From Paratinospora sagittata (lineage: Eukaryota > Streptophyta > Magnoliopsida > Ranunculales > Menispermaceae), in contig CM069593.1 of the NCBI GenBank assembly GCA_035771175.1, positions 180,461-244,460 of the forward strand: a stretch of DNA of 64,000 nucleotides, written 5' to 3'. The translations under genes and the position numbers were made by a program. Each line of letters begins with the position of its first letter. The stretch's first letter is position 1. The notes beneath the pieces are model-generated. The model had not been told where the DNA came from. It saw only the letters and a program-made list of their open reading frames with translations, and did no database searches. Of this stretch, positions 10,362 to 19,968 are shown one piece after another.

Positions 10362-13300
10362 ATGGACTATCATCTGTGGAGAAAGCAGCATCAGTCAGAG
10401 CATCTTCCTTCTGCAAAGGTCCCAAGACTCTTCCTTGACCCATCTGTTTCTGCTTCTGCTACAGCTACTGCTATTGCTACTGCTCTTCCTTTGTTTGTAC
10501 CTGAGCCCTATAACAACCAAATGGGCAACTTTTCAGCTATCCCAGATCATTTAACAACAACTTCCAGATTTGCCAGTAAGGGACATTTTTTTTAAAGTTT
10601 TTTTTTAAAGTTTGTGACAGAAAGAAAGCTTCAGCTCTTCATGTGAAATGTTGTCTATTTTGTTTTTGTTTTATGGTAGAGATGGGATGTTTCTTCAGTT
10701 TAGCACAGTGGCAGGAGCTTGAACTGCAGGCTTTAATCTTCAAGTACATGCTGGCTGGGGCTACTGTTCCTGCTGAACTTATTCAATCCATCAAGAAAAG
10801 CCTTGATGTCAACTCTCAACCATGTTATCTCCACCATCCTCGTCAACACTTCCAGCAATTCCAACACCCAGCTGGTAATTATTAAGTCTCCTGGGTTATT
10901 GTGTGTTCGCTCAAGTTTAACCTGTTAGATTATTAGGTTTGTTGAAAGTAGTGGTTTCATCCACTACTTAAACTTAGGTTTGTTCATGTAAGCAGTTTTA
11001 ACTGCTTGGTCAAATAAGCCCTAAAGTTTAGGGATCAGTTGAAGTTGGTTTCTTTCAGACTTAGTCATATACCACGTTTAGGTTAGTGTTTAACGTGGGT
11101 TGCATGTTTACCCTTCAGTTATGTAAGGCTTATATAAAGCCGGTTCTTTCTCTGATTATAGAGTGAGTGAATTTCCTCCCAGTTTACAAAGATTTCATTT
11201 GATAAACACTTTGTTTTAACATTTGGTATCAGAGCACCACCCTGGGGCTCTTGATCAAAGCTTGAGAGATAGCAATCTTTTGAGTGAAGAGTTACGAGAA
11301 TATGGCAGGAGAAGGAAGTGGTTTTGTGCAAGCAGCCATTCCAAAACTAGATGGGCATTATGACCACTGGGCGATGCTTATGGAAAACTTCCTACGTTCA
11401 AAGGAATACTGGGATCTTGTGGAGCATGGAATCCCTGCAGCAGCAGAAGGAGCATCACCCTCAGAGGGGCAACGGAAAGTGCTCGAAGATCAAAAGTTGA
11501 AAGATCTAAAGGCCAAGAATTACTTGTTTCAAGCAATTGATCGGGCTGTGTTGGAAACAATCTTGAACAAGGATACGAGTAAGGAGATTTGGGATTCGTT
11601 GAAGCAAAAGTATCAAGGGACTGCGCGAGTCAAGCGAGCCCAATTGCAGGCACTTCGAAAGGAGTTTGAGATGCTTCACATGAAGACGGGAGAAACTGTG
11701 AATGAGTTTTTTGGTCGAACTCTGACCATAGCCAATAAGAGAAGGATTAATGGCGACAAATTGACGGATGTAGAAGTCATTGAGAAGATCTTGAGATCGA
11801 TGACTCCTAAATATGACTATGTGGTTTGTTCAATTGAGGAATCCAAAGATCTAGACATTCTCTCAATTGATGAACTGCAAAGCAGTTTGCTAGTGCATGA
11901 GCAGCGGATGATTGGACATGTTGTAGAGGAGCAAGCACTAAAGGTAACTTATGAAGAGAATTCTGGAGGAAGAGGACATGGTCGAGGAAGCTTTCGTGGA
12001 AGAGGTAGAGGAAGAGGTCGACAAAACTTCGACAAGTCAACGATTGAGTGCTTTAATTGTCATGAATTAGGGCACTTTCAGTATGAGTGTCCTAAGAAAG
12101 ACAAGGAAGCAAAGGTCAACTATGCAGAAGCTGGTGAGGAGATGTTGCTAATGGCGTACATGGATACTCAGGAGATCAAAGAAGACATTTGGTTCCTGGA
12201 CTCGGGTTGCAGCAATCATATGTGTGGTAAGAGGGAGTTCTTTTCTGATTTTGATGGAAGCTTTAGAGACACTGTGAAACTAGGGAACAACACTAGTATG
12301 GCTGTTTTGGGAAAAGGAAATATTCGACTACAAGTTAGTGGATTGACTCAAGTGATCACGGGAGTGTTCTATGTGCCTGCTTTAAAGAACAATCTTCTAA
12401 GTATTGGTCAGTTTCAGGAGAGAGGTCTTACTGTTCTCATTCAACACGGGAAATGCAAGATCTATCATCCTAAGAGGGGACTGATTATGGAAACTGTTAT
12501 GGCTGCAAACCGCATGTTCATTCTTATTGCTCAGTATCAACCCAATGTCCAGGCATGTTTCAATGCTCTCACAGATGATCCAGTTCAGTTGTGGCATTGC
12601 CGATATGGGCACTTGAGTCTTGGTGGCTTAAAGATTCTACAACAGAAGCAGATGGTGAGTGGACTACCTCAGATAAAGGACCTCTCAAGAGTGTGCGAGA
12701 CTTGCTTGATAGGCAAGCAACCGAGAGATCCCTTTCCAAAAAGGAGTACTTGGAGGGCTTGTCAACTTCTACAACTCATTCATGCAGATGTATGTGGACC
12801 GATAAAGCCTATATCCAATAGTAAGAAGAGGTATCTACTTACCTTCATTGATGATTTTAGTCGTAAGACTTGGATCTATTTTTTAACTGAAAAGTCAGAA
12901 GTTTTTCAAGCCTTTAAGTCTTTCAAAAATCTTGTGGAGAATGAAACCGATGCAAGTATTAAAAGCTTGCGAACGGATCGTGGAGGGGAGTTTACATCTC
13001 ATGAGTTTGTTGAGTTTTGTGTTGAGAATGGGATCCAACGACAATTGACAGCAGCTTACACCCCGCAGCAAAACGGAGTAGCTGAGCGTAAGAATCGGAC
13101 CATCATGAACATGGTTCGAAGCTTATTAACCGAGAAGAAGATGCCAAAGACTCTTTGGCCTGAAGCAGCAAACTGGACAGTTCATGTACTCAATAGGAGT
13201 CCCACACTTGCAGTCAAAAACAAAACACCCGAGGAGGCATGGAGTGGTACGATACCGTCAGTGAGTTATTTCAGGGTTTTTGGGTGCATTTCATATGTAC

Positions 13301-16300
13301 ATATTCCAGACAACAAGAGGACCAAGCTGGATGATAAAAGTATGAAGTGTGTGCTACTTGGAGTTAGTGAAGGATCGAAGGCCTATCGACTACTTGATCC
13401 AGTTTCCCAGAGGGTCATAATCAGTCGTGATGTTAGATTTGACGAGAATAGCAGCTGGGAATGGGATGAGCATCATCATGAAGCTGTCATAGTAGATCTG
13501 GAATGGGATGATGATGAAGATAAAGAAAATGAAGCTGATGAAGCTGATAATCAGGGAGAAGATGAAGATGGATCCGATGGAAATGAAAATGACACAAGCA
13601 ACAATAGTGGATCAGATGAAGTCTCAGAAGCAAGCTCATCCAGTCCAGAAGAAAGAAGACCTAGGGCTCCTCCAGTATGGATGAAAGATTACGTAACGGG
13701 AAAGAGATTATCTAAAGAAGAAGACATGGTGCACTTGGCTCTTTTAGCAAACAGTGATCCAACTCAGTACAATGAAGCTGTGAAAAGTGATAAATGGAGG
13801 AAAGCTATGGATGTTGAAATAGCAGCTATTGAGAGGAACAACACTTGGGAATTGACAGACTTACCTCAAGGAGGGAAAGTGATCGGAGTCAAATGGGTTT
13901 ACAAGACTAAACTGAATGAGAATGGAGAGATAGACAAGTACAAAGCTCGGCTTGTGGCTAAAGGGTATGCTCAAGAACATGGGGTTGATTATGTTGAAGT
14001 ATTTGCTCCTGTGGCCAGGTTAGATACCATTCGGGTTGTGATTGCACTCGCTGCGCAAAGGGAGTGGACAATTCATCAATTGGACGTGAAAAGTGCCTTC
14101 TTGCATGGAAATATTAATGAAGAAGTGTTTGTAGAGCAGCCACCTGGGTATGTGCAGAGAGGAAAGGAGCATAAAGTCTACAAATTAAGGAAAGCTTTAT
14201 ACGGACTTAAACAAGCCCCTCGTGCTTGGTATAGTCGTATAGAAGCTTACTTCTTGAAGGAAGAGTTTGTGAAGTGCCCCTATGAACACACTTTGTTTAT
14301 CAAAACTGGAAATGGAGGTAAAATTCTCATTGTTTGCCTTTACGTTGATGATCTCATTTATACAGGCAATGATGAATGCATGTTCACTAAGTTTAAGCAG
14401 TCGATGATGAATGAGTTCGAAATGACCGATCTTGGTAAGATGAGGTATTTCCTTGGAATTGAAGTATTGCAGCAGGTAGATGGAATATTCATCGGCCAAA
14501 AGAAATATGCTCAGGAAGTATTGGAAAGATTTAATATGAAAGGTTGCAATCCAGTGCAAAATCCTATTGTTCCAGGTACCAAGCTAACTAAGGATGTGAC
14601 TGGTGAGAGGGTCGACAATACTTTCTACAAACAGATTGTGGGGAGCCTTATGTATCTCACAGCCACTCGGCCTGACACTATGTTCGTGGTAAGTCTAATT
14701 AGCAGGTTTATGGAGTGTCCAACAGAAATGCACTTGGCAGCGGCAAAAAGGGTTCTAAGGTATTTAAAAGGCACGATCAACCTTGGAATTCTTTACAAAA
14801 AGGGAGGACATGCTAAGATCAAAGGCTATTCAGATAGTGATTATGCAGGTGATTTAGATGACAGGAAGAGCACATCGGGGTATTTGTTCATGCTAAGTTC
14901 AGGAGCTGTGAGTTGGTCGTCTAAGAAGCAACCCGTGGTTACGTTATCAACAACTGAAGCTGAATTCATAGCAGCAGCTTCATGTGCCTGTCAGGCAATC
15001 TGGTTGAGAAGGATAATGAAGGAATTAGGTCAAGCTCAGCAAGATTCTACAGAGATTTTTTGTGACAATAGCTCTGCAATAAAGCTCTCCAGGAATCCTG
15101 TAATGCATGGTCGAAGCAAACATATAGATGTGCGTTTCCATTTTCTCCGTGAGCTGACTAAGGATAAAATTGTGAATCTGGTTCATTGCAACACTCAAGA
15201 ACAAATAGCAGACATACTAACCAAGCCTTTGAAGACTGATGCCTTTCTGAGGATGCGTGAGCTTATGGGAGTGTGTCTGGAACCAGGTGTAAACTGAATG
15301 CTTAGCAATCAGTTTAAGGGAGGATGTTAGATTATTAGGTTTGTTGAAAGTAGTGGTTTCATCCACTACTTAAACTTAGGTTTGTTCATGTAAGCAGTTT
15401 TAACTGCTTGGTCAAATAAGCCCTAAAGTTTAGGGATCAGTTGAAGTTGGTTTCTTTCAGACTTAGTCATATACCACGTTTAGGTTAGTGTTTAACGTGG
15501 GTTGCATGTTTACCCTTCAGTTATGTAAGGCTTATATAAAGCCGGTTCTTTCTCTGATTATAGAGTGAGTGAATTTCCTCCCAGTTTACAAAGATTTCAT
15601 TTGATAAACACTTTGTTTTAACATAACCTTCCCTTACTGTTTGTTAATTGGTTTATATCTTGTTTTAATGGAAGATCTTTAATGGGATTTCTTTCTTTTC
15701 ATTTTCTCTTAAATGGGTCCGCTTCTTTGCTTCAAACTTTCTATAATCATCTGAGATCTGTGCATTTTAATGTTCATTATTCAAGGTATCCACTTCCAGC
15801 TTCTTGAATATCTTTTTTTTTTTGGTTCCTGTACTTCATTACCTGAGAAGGGTCTAATAGTTTTTTGTTTCTTCTTGCAAAATAATAAATCATATCACTG
15901 AACTTGGGTTCTCTTGCAGCATTTTTGTGTATCTTTTTCAGGGCGTTGTGGTTTAAGATCTTTCTATAGCCTCTGTGCCTTTTCCTACTCAAAATTCTTT
16001 AGAATCTTATCTAGATTTACTACTTTGTTATGAATTATTGCTTTCACCCTTAATGGGTATCTTAATTTTCTTCTAATTAATTAAATCTTGGAATCAAAAG
16101 TGTTGCAATCAGGAGGAGGATACTGGGGAAGAGGCTATGTGGATCCAGAGACCGGGAGGTGCCGGAGAACAGATGGGAAAAAATGGAGATGCTCAAGAGA
16201 TGTGGTGAGTGGGCAGAAGTACTGCGAGCGCCACATGCACCGAGGCCGAAACCGTTCAAGAAAGCATGTGGAAATCACCTCCACAGAAGCCACTGCTGGT

Positions 16301-16382
16301 AATGTTGGGGGCTTCAAAACAGCTAACTCTGTTCTTCATTTTGGGTCTTCTCCTGAAATTGATCTTCTTCAGCTCAACCAAA

Positions 16383-16444
<62 letters not shown>

Positions 16445-17557
16445 TTTTTGATCTTTCACCTGAGGAATTAAGAAGAAAAAAACATTGGTGCCCAACCCCA
16501 ACTTGCATAAATGTGCTATGTGGTGTTAGGTGTGTCTGTCAATATTATTGTCCTTGAGAATCTTACTCACATGAAGTAATAAAGGGGAAGCTATTCTCTT
16601 TGAGAATGGAAAAAAAAATTGACTTTCTTGCTGGTTGGTGACTTACTTGTTTCCTGACATTGTGATTAATGTGTTTGATCTTCCTGTTTCATTTACTTTT
16701 CCGCCAATGGTAGCTACTGCATTGATTAAGAACAATCAGTTGATCGGCAAGTGGCGCAATTCTAGCCAAATTTGACGCAGGGACCTGCTATTATTCCTTG
16801 CATTTTACAATGAAACAAACACCCAAGTCCTACACAAATAGGTGATTGAATGATGTATATTATTGAAATTCTCCAACCTTGGGAAACATTAGAATTATCT
16901 ATCCATTGGAGCAAGCAGAGCTTGTAAGCAATCTCTGCTTACGTTGGCTCTTCAAAATGAATTGATATAGTTGGTTTTAGTTCTGTTGCAATTCAAGAGG
17001 ATTGTATCTCATTGCTGGGTCCTTTATAATTTTTAATGGGTCACCTTGAAATAGATTATACAAAGAATGTTCTGTTTATTTACTTTGCTTTATTAAGGAA
17101 AAAAATCTCATTAGATTCCCATGGACAATTTTTAACTCTCAGCCCCTTTGTTTGTATTAGACCCTTGGAGCGTGAACCAGGTGAAAATGGAGATCTCAAT
17201 GATACCAAACACCAAGGTCAAGTCCTCTGGCATTTCTTTGACGACTTGCCCAAATCGCAGCAAAAACCAAATGCTAACCCTGCAGCCTCCGGTGGCACCA
17301 ACTTATTCCTAAAATTATCTACAGGCCAAGGAGACACACCAACTTCTGAAGAAGAAGATCACAACTTTGAAACGGATCATCGAGCGCATCAACTGAATTG
17401 GGAAGCTGGATGGAACACCAATCCGGTTAGCTCAATGGGCGGGCCTCTTGCGGAGGTGCTTCGATCTTCTTCGACTTCCGGGTCTCCGATAAGCGTCTTG
17501 CATGAACAACAACTACCATGTGGGTCTAGGTCACAGACCAGTAGTGCCAGCATCTGA
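10362..17557 (+). CDS. GRF3: Growth-regulating factor, GRF3/GRF4 type (QLQ + WRC)
   Basis: Four exons: 10362-10575, 10680-10874, 16113-16383, 17161-17557. All borders are GT-AG with consistent phases, giving 358 aa. The N-terminus [12 protein letters not shown] and ALPLFVPEP resembles AtGRF3/4. The QLQ domain (about residues 76-112, [16 protein letters not shown]) binds GIF coactivators. The WRC domain (about 142-186) has the [16 protein letters not shown] core, the C3H zinc ligands (CSRD, KYC, CERH) and a basic nuclear signal RGRNRSRK. The tail carries the FFD motif (FFDDLPKS), a LKLSTG stretch and the GGPL motif ([12 protein letters not shown]). GRFs are nuclear transcription factors promoting cell proliferation in leaves, and they are repressed by miR396, whose site lies in exon 3. 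Intron 2 is swollen from about 530 bp to 5.2 kb by a copia element in the same orientation. The coding sequence itself is unbroken. GRF3 is preferred over GRF4 because of the neighbouring SBE2 and ABCG genes. Confidence 0.93.
10918..10922. repeat. Target site duplication TAACC (left)
   Basis: Five bases directly before the left LTR, repeated exactly at 15624-15628 after the right LTR. This is the standard footprint of LTR retrotransposon integration. Confidence 0.95.
10923..11221 (+). repeat. Left LTR of copia element (299 bp)
   Basis: The LTR begins TGTTAG and ends TTAACA, giving the usual TG...CA ends. It matches the right LTR (15325-15623) base for base on reading. It contains a TATA box at 11131-11137 and a series of perfect short palindromes (10946-10969, 10990-11007, 11019-11033, 11072-11098, 11127-11141) upstream of and around the TATA box. 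Confidence 0.96.
11131..11137 (+). promoter_or_regulatory. TATA box in the LTR promoter
   Basis: TATATAA lies inside the palindrome GGCTTATATAAAGCC (11127-11141), 85 bp before the LTR end. A transcription start near 11165 in the left LTR would fit. The right LTR copy would direct transcription into GRF exons 3-4. Confidence 0.7.
11224..11235 (+). other. Primer-binding site (initiator tRNA-Met type)
   Basis: TGGTATCAGAGC follows the left LTR after two bases. It is the usual plant copia sequence complementary to the 3' end of initiator methionine tRNA and is used to prime minus-strand cDNA. Confidence 0.92.
11302..15297 (+). CDS. Copia Gag-Pol polyprotein, intact
   Basis: One uninterrupted frame of 1331 aa, from the ATG at 11302 (MAGEGSGF) to TGA at 15295-15297. 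Domains in order: Gag (about 1-250) with an RGRGRGR basic stretch and a CCHC zinc knuckle [14 protein letters not shown] near residue 250; aspartic protease with DSGCSNHM at about 300; GAG-pre-integrase HHCC zinc finger (HCRYGH ... CETCLIGK, about 432-475); integrase core with catalytic Asp in HADVCGP, Asp in RTDRGGEF and Glu in the NGVAERKNR region (about 495-595); an acidic linker; Ty1-type reverse transcriptase with [10 protein letters not shown] and YVDDLIYTG (about 1013-1021); RNase H ([17 protein letters not shown] to [13 protein letters not shown]). The order integrase before reverse transcriptase defines Ty1/copia. No stop or frameshift was found. The lineage within copia is not assigned. 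Confidence 0.96.
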   Translation: MAGEGSGFVQAAIPKLDGHYDHWAMLMENFLRSKEYWDLVEHGIPAAAEGASPSEGQRKVLEDQKLKDLKAKNYLFQAIDRAVLETILNKDTSKEIWDSLKQKYQGTARVKRAQLQALRKEFEMLHMKTGETVNEFFGRTLTIANKRRINGDKLTDVEVIEKILRSMTPKYDYVVCSIEESKDLDILSIDELQSSLLVHEQRMIGHVVEEQALKVTYEENSGGRGHGRGSFRGRGRGRGRQNFDKSTIECFNCHELGHFQYECPKKDKEAKVNYAEAGEEMLLMAYMDTQEIKEDIWFLDSGCSNHMCGKREFFSDFDGSFRDTVKLGNNTSMAVLGKGNIRLQVSGLTQVITGVFYVPALKNNLLSIGQFQERGLTVLIQHGKCKIYHPKRGLIMETVMAANRMFILIAQYQPNVQACFNALTDDPVQLWHCRYGHLSLGGLKILQQKQMVSGLPQIKDLSRVCETCLIGKQPRDPFPKRSTWRACQLLQLIHADVCGPIKPISNSKKRYLLTFIDDFSRKTWIYFLTEKSEVFQAFKSFKNLVENETDASIKSLRTDRGGEFTSHEFVEFCVENGIQRQLTAAYTPQQNGVAERKNRTIMNMVRSLLTEKKMPKTLWPEAANWTVHVLNRSPTLAVKNKTPEEAWSGTIPSVSYFRVFGCISYVHIPDNKRTKLDDKSMKCVLLGVSEGSKAYRLLDPVSQRVIISRDVRFDENSSWEWDEHHHEAVIVDLEWDDDEDKENEADEADNQGEDEDGSDGNENDTSNNSGSDEVSEASSSSPEERRPRAPPVWMKDYVTGKRLSKEEDMVHLALLANSDPTQYNEAVKSDKWRKAMDVEIAAIERNNTWELTDLPQGGKVIGVKWVYKTKLNENGEIDKYKARLVAKGYAQEHGVDYVEVFAPVARLDTIRVVIALAAQREWTIHQLDVKSAFLHGNINEEVFVEQPPGYVQRGKEHKVYKLRKALYGLKQAPRAWYSRIEAYFLKEEFVKCPYEHTLFIKTGNGGKILIVCLYVDDLIYTGNDECMFTKFKQSMMNEFEMTDLGKMRYFLGIEVLQQVDGIFIGQKKYAQEVLERFNMKGCNPVQNPIVPGTKLTKDVTGERVDNTFYKQIVGSLMYLTATRPDTMFVVSLISRFMECPTEMHLAAAKRVLRYLKGTINLGILYKKGGHAKIKGYSDSDYAGDLDDRKSTSGYLFMLSSGAVSWSSKKQPVVTLSTTEAEFIAAASCACQAIWLRRIMKELGQAQQDSTEIFCDNSSAIKLSRNPVMHGRSKHIDVRFHFLRELTKDKIVNLVHCNTQEQIADILTKPLKTDAFLRMRELMGVCLEPGVN
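15316..15324 (+). other. Polypurine tract
   Basis: AAGGGAGGA immediately precedes the right LTR. It is the expected plus-strand primer for reverse transcription of the copia element. Confidence 0.88.
15325..15623 (+). repeat. Right LTR of copia element (299 bp)
   Basis: Same length and, on reading, same sequence as the left LTR. It is followed by the second TAACC copy at 15624-15628 and then by 484 bp of the original GRF intron. Confidence 0.96.
16252..16273 (+). promoter_or_regulatory. miR396 target site in GRF exon 3
   Basis: The site spans the codons for R-S-R-K-H-V-E just after the WRC domain, the conserved place of the miR396 site in plant GRFs. The 5' part GTTCAAGAAAGC and the 3' part TGTGGAA should both pair fully with miR396. 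The single base between them, C in the usual site, is A here; in known GRF sites this base is bulged, so pairing should be kept. Confidence 0.88.
16384..16441 (+). repeat. (TAA)n microsatellite starting at a splice donor
   Basis: The repeat begins with the GTAATAATAA of the intron 3 donor itself and continues as about 18 trinucleotide units. The first intronic bases are therefore part of the microsatellite. Confidence 0.92.
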
Positions 17558-19968
17558 TGAATACCATGAATATATGGACACTGTTCTTTTACTTTGTTTT
17601 GGTTGACATTGAATTGTTCTTTCTTTTGCCCAAAAACATAAACATTTGTTGAGATGAATTTAGGTTCTTTGTTGTTGAAAACTTCAAAAATTATGTGTAT
17701 CAATTGTTAAGGAACTTGCATAATGTAATGCTGGTGATCATAAAATCTTTTTGATAGGAGAGCACAAAAGATAAAAAGATGGATAAATTTGCATAGTTGC
17801 TGATTGCTTCTCCGTGCACATACGGCAAGCAGGCTTCCTAACTACCAGTGCAACGCATGTGGTGTACGTGCAGGGTAGGCTCCAGAATACAGCTACTGAA
17901 CTACAGTCTGCTCCCATGTGGCATTCTTTATAGCTCTTTTAATGGTTTTGCTTTTAGAGCGAAAAAAAAAAAAAAAAAAAGGTTTTGATTTTAATGAAAT
18001 CTATGACCGAAAAGTATAGGTGAGGGGCCTTGTCCTCGACTCCAGATTATTCTCACCCGCAGCAAATGGATTAGGACACTTGAGTTTTGCAACTACCAAA
18101 TTTAGGCAAGATCGACGAGGCCGGAGGCCGGGGAGAAAAAAAAATGCAAAAGGCAGTGCAGTTGAGCAACTCAAGCGAACCGCCCGGGCGTTCAAAAAGA
18201 CACAAAGAAGGATATCATCCGTAGTGGAGTCATATACATAAATAAAAAAATAAAAAAATAAAACACTATTATAGAATGATTTTTTATGGTAATGATAAGA
18301 AAACATGGTTAAAATTTGGCAGAGACGAAACAATTTAATGTTTTGGATGAATGGATGGATTAGTTGGGATAATTTGAAGAATTTGAGTAGGTCTTGGTAG
18401 TTGGTACTTGCAACAGTTTTAATTTTTCAAATGAACATGCATTTTTTTTTTTCCTATAAAAATCTCTTCTGAATTCGCTTTTCATCCCAGCTTAAGCCTA
18501 GCATTTTCTGGTCTTACCAGTAAGTCTCATTAGGTTTTTATTTTTATTTTTCTGTTTTTGAGAGCTTTTCCTAAAGCATTGCAGGATTACAAGAAACGGC
18601 AATAGTTTCCAGAACTTTCTTCCATCCCAAATAAAAATAATGATATATATAAAAAGGCAAACTCTGAAAAAAGTCATAAATTTTTCCTCAGAAAAACTCT
18701 GCATTCTTCTACACTTCATATAACCATTGAAAATAGTTGAAACCTACTCATCTGCCATCAGCTTGAAAAAGGAAATCTTGGTGTCCCACTAACATTATTT
18801 TCCTGAGACAAGCAAGTTGTTAATGTGTGTCACACTCCTACATCTATTTATCCAAAAATTATGAATTCAAAATTTCATTTTCAGTACCAGCAAAATGTCA
18901 AATTTACCATTTTTAAGTCTGACAAATCCTTCATCCTACACAAACCATATACTTCCAACATTCTCAAAATCCTCTTTTTCAATCAAAACTTTTCCTTCCT
19001 TTCGTTTTCCTTCTTATTCTTTACAGTATTTTATCAACTCACCTCAAGCTTTTACTAGAACATTGTAAAGACTGTAAATGAACAAGTAAACCTTATTCCC
19101 TTGCTTTTAAATTGATTTTTTTTTATCACTTTCTCTACACAAGAAAAAAAAAAAAAACCTGACCAAATAAGAAATTGGAAGAAGCGCTTCTCAACAAACC
19201 AGAGCTCATGAATCTTCTACCATTAAGTCATGGAGGTGCTAAAACAAAACATGAATACTAAAATAAAAATAGCAAAAAGATTTAGAAAAACCAACGTAAA
19301 CAACACATCTTTCATATCTTCAATTTCATAGAATTGAGAGTGGTTTGAAGGGTGTAGGCTTTAGTGAAAGAAGGATGAGAGAAGCTGACAAAGATACGAA
19401 AAGGGCAGGTAAAGTTGAAGTTTGTTTTCGGGTGATTATGCAGAGAAGCTTTTCTTGAGAGAGTAGTAGTTCTTAAGTGATTAAAACCACACATGCTATA
19501 CGGAATGAAGAAAGAGAAGGAAAAGGAAAAGAAAAACCTCATTCATGCCATGAATAGTCTGAAAATATGCAGGATCTCGAAGTCTTAAGACCACAATGGA
19601 GTAAGAGCTAATGTTCAAGATTTACCATAAATATTCCAGCTATGCAGATCAGTGTTTGCTGCAGAAGATTTAATACATCATAGAGCTGTATGGCAATGAC
19701 AACTTATTGCTCCAGAACAGAGACTTCGAATTCTTTTTTTTTTTGTGGGACATCATGCCGCAGAGCTTCTTCCCTTCATTTCTGTCAACTTCTTTTTTTT
19801 ATGGATGAGCCAAGTAAAGCATAGACGTGCGTATTAAGATGCAAGAAGTCCCAGTAATACCTTGGTCACATATATGATTGTCCCAACTGTAAGGGTGGAG
19901 AGAGGAAATTAGAAGTTTTGCCATATAAGTAGCTGATGCAGTGACCAGAGTTGAAAGACAACCTCAAA
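17558..19968. other. Convergent intergenic region between GRF and SBE2
   Basis: This holds the GRF 3' UTR at its left and the SBE2 3' UTR at its right (the two genes converge), with AT-rich filler between. At 18030-18230 there is a clearly GC-richer island (cgaccgg-, cccggg- and gccggggag-type sequence) with overlapping ORFs on both strands (73 and 110 codons) that match no family I know. It may be a transposon or organelle-derived scrap. No gene is supported. Confidence 0.45.

Larger units (their letters stand above)
10923..15623 (+). mobile_element. Complete Ty1/copia LTR retrotransposon in GRF intron 2
   Basis: A 4701-bp element with two 299-bp LTRs, TSD TAACC, a primer-binding site complementary to initiator tRNA-Met, one long gag-pol frame and a polypurine tract. 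No difference was seen between the LTRs and the frame is intact, which indicates a very recent insertion and possible competence. It lies between the QLQ and WRC exons of GRF, in the same orientation. The LTRs bring a promoter and presumably a polyadenylation signal into the intron. Confidence 0.96.

Noticed and set aside
14197..14559. Minus ORF of 120 codons
   Set aside because: Complement of the copia reverse transcriptase frame; no independent support.
16256..16501. Minus ORF with a poly-Leu run
   Set aside because: Produced by the (TAA)n microsatellite and the antisense of the WRC exon.
10362..17557. GRF gene disrupted by the retrotransposon (pseudogene)
   Set aside because: The element lies wholly inside an intron with both splice sites and all four exons intact, so the coding sequence is not broken.
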